A DNA stretch of 7,250 bases, taken from positions 1-7,250 of the forward strand of contig CAYGZY010000189.1 of assembly GCA_964354485.1 (NCBI GenBank), in the 5' to 3' direction. This DNA comes from CAYGXH01 sp964354485 (lineage in GTDB: Bacteria > Bacteroidota > Ignavibacteria > UBA10030 > SZUA-254). The position numbers and the translations under genes are program-made. Shown one piece after another: positions 4,980 to 7,250 of the stretch (within the stretch, counting starts at the first letter, position 1; every line of letters begins with the position of its first letter). A model generated the notes under the pieces. It was not told where the DNA came from, did not search any database, and was given only the letters and a program-made list of their open reading frames with translations.

Positions 4980-6987
4980 TGGCAACAGATGATGTGGATT
5001 GGTTTAATTCATTGTCTTTCTTGTTGATTGCGGGAAGTTCTTCACCCCGAATCAGTTTATCGATCTCATCTCCGTCGAGTATTTCCCGATCAAGGAGTGC
5101 GCCTGCAAGACGGTGAAGGATATCGGTGTTATTTGTGAGAATTTTTTCAGCCCGGTCCATTCCATTTGTAACGATCTTCTTCACTTCTTCGTCGATGAGG
5201 ACGGCAGTCGTCTCTGAATAATTCTTCGAACGTGTAATTTCTCTTCCGAGAAATATTTCTTCTTCTTTCGTTCCGTAGGCGAGCGGTCCCATACGTTCGC
5301 TCATGCCCCATTCACAGACCATCTTGTGAGCGAGATTTGTAGCTCGTTCGATGTCGTTGCCTGCTCCCGTGGTAAACTGTTTGAAAATAATTTTTTCTGC
5401 AGCGCGTCCGCCAAGCGCGTATGTGATCATTGCTTCAAGATATTCTTTTGAATAAGTGTGCTTTTCATCGATCGGTAAATAGGTCGTCACACCGAGCGCT
5501 CTGCCGCGGGGAATAATCGTCACTTTATGTACAGGATCCGCTTCCGGTACAATTTTAGCGACGAGGACATGTCCCGATTCGTGGTATGCGGTCAGACGTT
5601 TCTCCTTGTCGGATATGATGAGGCTCTTTCGTTCCATTCCCATCATGACCTTGTCCTTGGCTTCCTCGAAGTGCTGCATGGTAACCGATTTGTGATCCTT
5701 GCGTGCCGCGAGGAGCGCCGCTTCATTCACGAGGTTCGCTAAATCGGCGCCTGCCAGACCGGGTGTTCCTTTAGCGAGGATTGAAAGATCAACATCCTCG
5801 GAGAGGGGTATGTTGCGTGTGTGAACTTTAAGAATTCCTTCTCTGCCGCGCACGTCGGGTCTGTCGACCACAATCTGCCTGTCAAACCGACCGGGCCTTA
5901 ACAAAGCCGGATCTAGAATATCAGGCCGGTTCGTTGCCGATATAATAATAACGCCGCTGTTTTGCTCAAATCCGTCCATTTCAACAAGGAGCTGATTCAG
6001 CGTCTGTTCACGCTCGTCGTGACCACCGCCGAGTCCTGCACCGCGATGCCGGCCGACTGCATCCATCTCATCGATGAAAATGATGCACGGAGCATTTTTC
6101 TTACCAGTTTCAAAAAGATCTCGTACGCGACTCGCTCCTACGCCGACGAACATTTCCACGAATTCGGCGCCGGAGATGGCAAAGAAGGGGACTTTGGCTT
6201 CACCCGCGACAGCACGTGCGAGAAGTGTTTTGCCGGTTCCGGGTGGACCAAGAAGGAGAACGCCGCGCGGAATTTTTCCGCCCAGTCTCTGAAATTTTGC
6301 CGGTTCACGGAGAAACTCAATAATCTCCTGAAGCTCGGTTTTTGCCTCATCAGCGCCTGCAACATCCTGGAATGTCACTTTCGGCGACCCTTCGCTCTGC
6401 ACCTTGGCACGACTCTTCCCAAAAGAAAAAATTCCTTTTGTGCCTACACCCTGCATCCGTCTCATAAAGAACAGCCAGACGACGAGAATTAAAATCCACG
6501 GAAGCACGCTGAGAAGAGCATTCATCCATGTGTTATCTTCTTTCGATATGGTGAAACGGATATCTTTTTCGTTCCAGGTCTTTATTACCTCGGCGTCGAT
6601 ATACGGTAATGTAACAATAAAACGCTCGAGCTTTACCGTTTTACCGCTCGCTGTTACTATTTCCTGCGGGTTTTTTAGTATTCCGTGGAGGTCATAGTTG
6701 TTGATATCCGATTTTTTTACGTGAGCGCTGAGAATCTGCCCATCCTGCAGAAGCTTCTGGTATTCAGTGAATGCCAGTTCGTACTCCGAGACTTCCTGAG
6801 CGTTGAACAGTGTCATGATAATGAAAACACCCAGAATTATCGCCGACCAGCTGAGGACAACTTTCGTTACTCTACTCCAATTAAAATCGTCGTCCCCCCT
6901 TATGGGCTTTTTTGGAGAACGTACCCGGCGGGGCCGGGTAATCCTTTTTTGCTGCTCCGACTGTTTCTTCTGATTATTATCTTCCAT
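4951..6987 (-). CDS. ftsH: ATP-dependent zinc metalloprotease FtsH
   Basis: A complete 678-residue FtsH. A basic cytoplasmic N-terminus (1-40) leads to membrane segment one (about 41-63), a periplasmic domain (about 64-154) and membrane segment two (about 155-177). The AAA domain shows Walker A 'GPPGTGKT' (247-254), the pore motif Phe-Val-Gly (280-282), Walker B 'IIFIDE' (302-307) and the second region of homology 'ATNRPDILDP' (351-360) with arginine fingers in 'RPGRFDR' (364-370). The peptidase domain has the zinc site HESGH (469-473) and the third ligand Asp545 in 'TTGAGNDIERAT'. All key residues are intact. FtsH is a membrane-anchored hexamer that unfolds and degrades unassembled membrane proteins and selected regulators. 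The N-terminal 40-residue basic extension is longer than in E. coli FtsH. The ATG at 6987 lies 21 nt after the hpt stop, and the 3' end overlaps the next gene, indicating one operon. No strong ribosome binding site is visible. Confidence 0.98.
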   Translation of the reverse strand: MEDNNQKKQSEQQKRITRPRRVRSPKKPIRGDDDFNWSRVTKVVLSWSAIILGVFIIMTLFNAQEVSEYELAFTEYQKLLQDGQILSAHVKKSDINNYDLHGILKNPQEIVTASGKTVKLERFIVTLPYIDAEVIKTWNEKDIRFTISKEDNTWMNALLSVLPWILILVVWLFFMRRMQGVGTKGIFSFGKSRAKVQSEGSPKVTFQDVAGADEAKTELQEIIEFLREPAKFQRLGGKIPRGVLLLGPPGTGKTLLARAVAGEAKVPFFAISGAEFVEMFVGVGASRVRDLFETGKKNAPCIIFIDEMDAVGRHRGAGLGGGHDEREQTLNQLLVEMDGFEQNSGVIIISATNRPDILDPALLRPGRFDRQIVVDRPDVRGREGILKVHTRNIPLSEDVDLSILAKGTPGLAGADLANLVNEAALLAARKDHKSVTMQHFEEAKDKVMMGMERKSLIISDKEKRLTAYHESGHVLVAKIVPEADPVHKVTIIPRGRALGVTTYLPIDEKHTYSKEYLEAMITYALGGRAAEKIIFKQFTTGAGNDIERATNLAHKMVCEWGMSERMGPLAYGTKEEEIFLGREITRSKNYSETTAVLIDEEVKKIVTNGMDRAEKILTNNTDILHRLAGALLDREILDGDEIDKLIRGEELPAINKKDNELNQSTSSVANERTATPTG

Positions 6988-7008
6988 GGTTATAAATGGT
7001 ACTTAGGT

Positions 7009-7250
7009 TTATTTCAATTGATAGATATCGCGTAAATTTCTTGCTTTTTGGGCATAATCTAGCCCATATCCTATAACAAAAATGTGCGGTATTCTAAATC
7101 CAATATAATCAATTTTTACATTACTTTTTAATGCGGCTTCCTTCAGAAGCAGCGATGCGACCTTCACTGAGCGTGGCTTATGTGCGCGAACGAGCCTTAT
7201 TATGAAATCAGCAGAAAGGCCTGAATCCACAATGTCCTCTACGACGATGA
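7009..7250 (-). CDS. hpt: Hypoxanthine phosphoribosyltransferase, C-terminal part
   Basis: The last 79 codons of a minus-strand gene that continues beyond the window. It starts within the PRPP-binding motif, read as 'IVVEDIVDSGLSA' (two adjacent acidic residues followed by the D-S-G phosphate loop), then continues with 'SVKVASLLLKEAA', 'IDYIGFRIPHIFVIGYGLDY' and 'ARNLRDIYQLK', the standard C-terminus of bacterial HPRT, where 'GYGLDY' carries a conserved Asp near the base/magnesium site. The enzyme joins hypoxanthine or guanine to PRPP to make IMP or GMP in purine salvage in the cytoplasm. It lies 21 nt before ftsH, an order (often tilS-hpt-ftsH) conserved across many phyla. The operon promoter must lie outside the window. 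Confidence 0.95.
   Translation of the reverse strand, partial: IVVEDIVDSGLSADFIIRLVRAHKPRSVKVASLLLKEAALKSNVKIDYIGFRIPHIFVIGYGLDYAQKARNLRDIYQLK

Noticed and set aside
4980..4985. TTG start two codons upstream for the lipid kinase-like gene
   Set aside because: An ATG follows at 4979 and nothing, such as a ribosome binding site, favours the TTG.
5962..6492. 176-codon plus-strand open frame
   Set aside because: Antisense to the highly conserved AAA domain of ftsH; its length follows from codon constraints on the other strand and it matches no family I recognise.

Overview
The window comes from a bacterium of moderate GC content, most likely in the Bacteroidota/Chlorobiota/Ignavibacteriota (FCB) part of the tree. 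Three things point there: a secreted DUF5916/CBM9-like protein, a divergent stand-alone GroES-family protein, and A/T-rich start contexts with little or no Shine-Dalgarno sequence. This placement is inference; there is no rRNA or other phylogenetic marker here.

Layout. (1) Positions 1-975, minus strand: the N-terminal 325 codons of a secreted DUF5916-type protein, cut by the window edge. (2) Positions 976-1420: a 445-nt gene-free stretch holding a near-perfect palindrome, four TGTACA sites, a degenerate direct repeat and two interleaved inverted repeats. (3) Positions 1421-1869, plus strand: a two-gene HicB-HicA-type toxin-antitoxin cassette, antitoxin first, with an ATGA overlap; these are the only plus-strand genes. 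(4) Positions 1963-3690, minus: a YgiQ-family radical SAM protein. (5) Positions 3691-3771: a short spacer filled by a long hairpin and a 13-nt tandem repeat. (6) Positions 3772-4158, minus: a divergent GroES-like protein with no GroEL beside it. (7) Positions 4159-4259: a spacer with two hairpins. (8) Positions 4260-7250, minus: an apparent operon transcribed hpt (partial) - ftsH - polyprenol/diacylglycerol kinase-like gene, with a 21-nt gap and then a 29-nt overlap. The hpt-ftsH order is widely conserved in bacteria.

The minus-strand block is mostly housekeeping: purine salvage, membrane protein quality control, lipid-carrier phosphorylation, a chaperonin-type accessory protein and a radical SAM enzyme. 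The accessory part is the toxin-antitoxin cassette with its repeat-rich upstream region, placed between two minus-strand genes. Small palindromic repeats occupy the spacers; one overlaps the stop codon of the ygiQ-like gene and another lies just before its start, where it creates a false N-terminal extension. I found no convincing evidence of a wholly new multi-gene system. The most unusual material is the repeat-rich 976-1420 region, the minimal HicB/atypical HicA pair and the orphan GroES-like gene.
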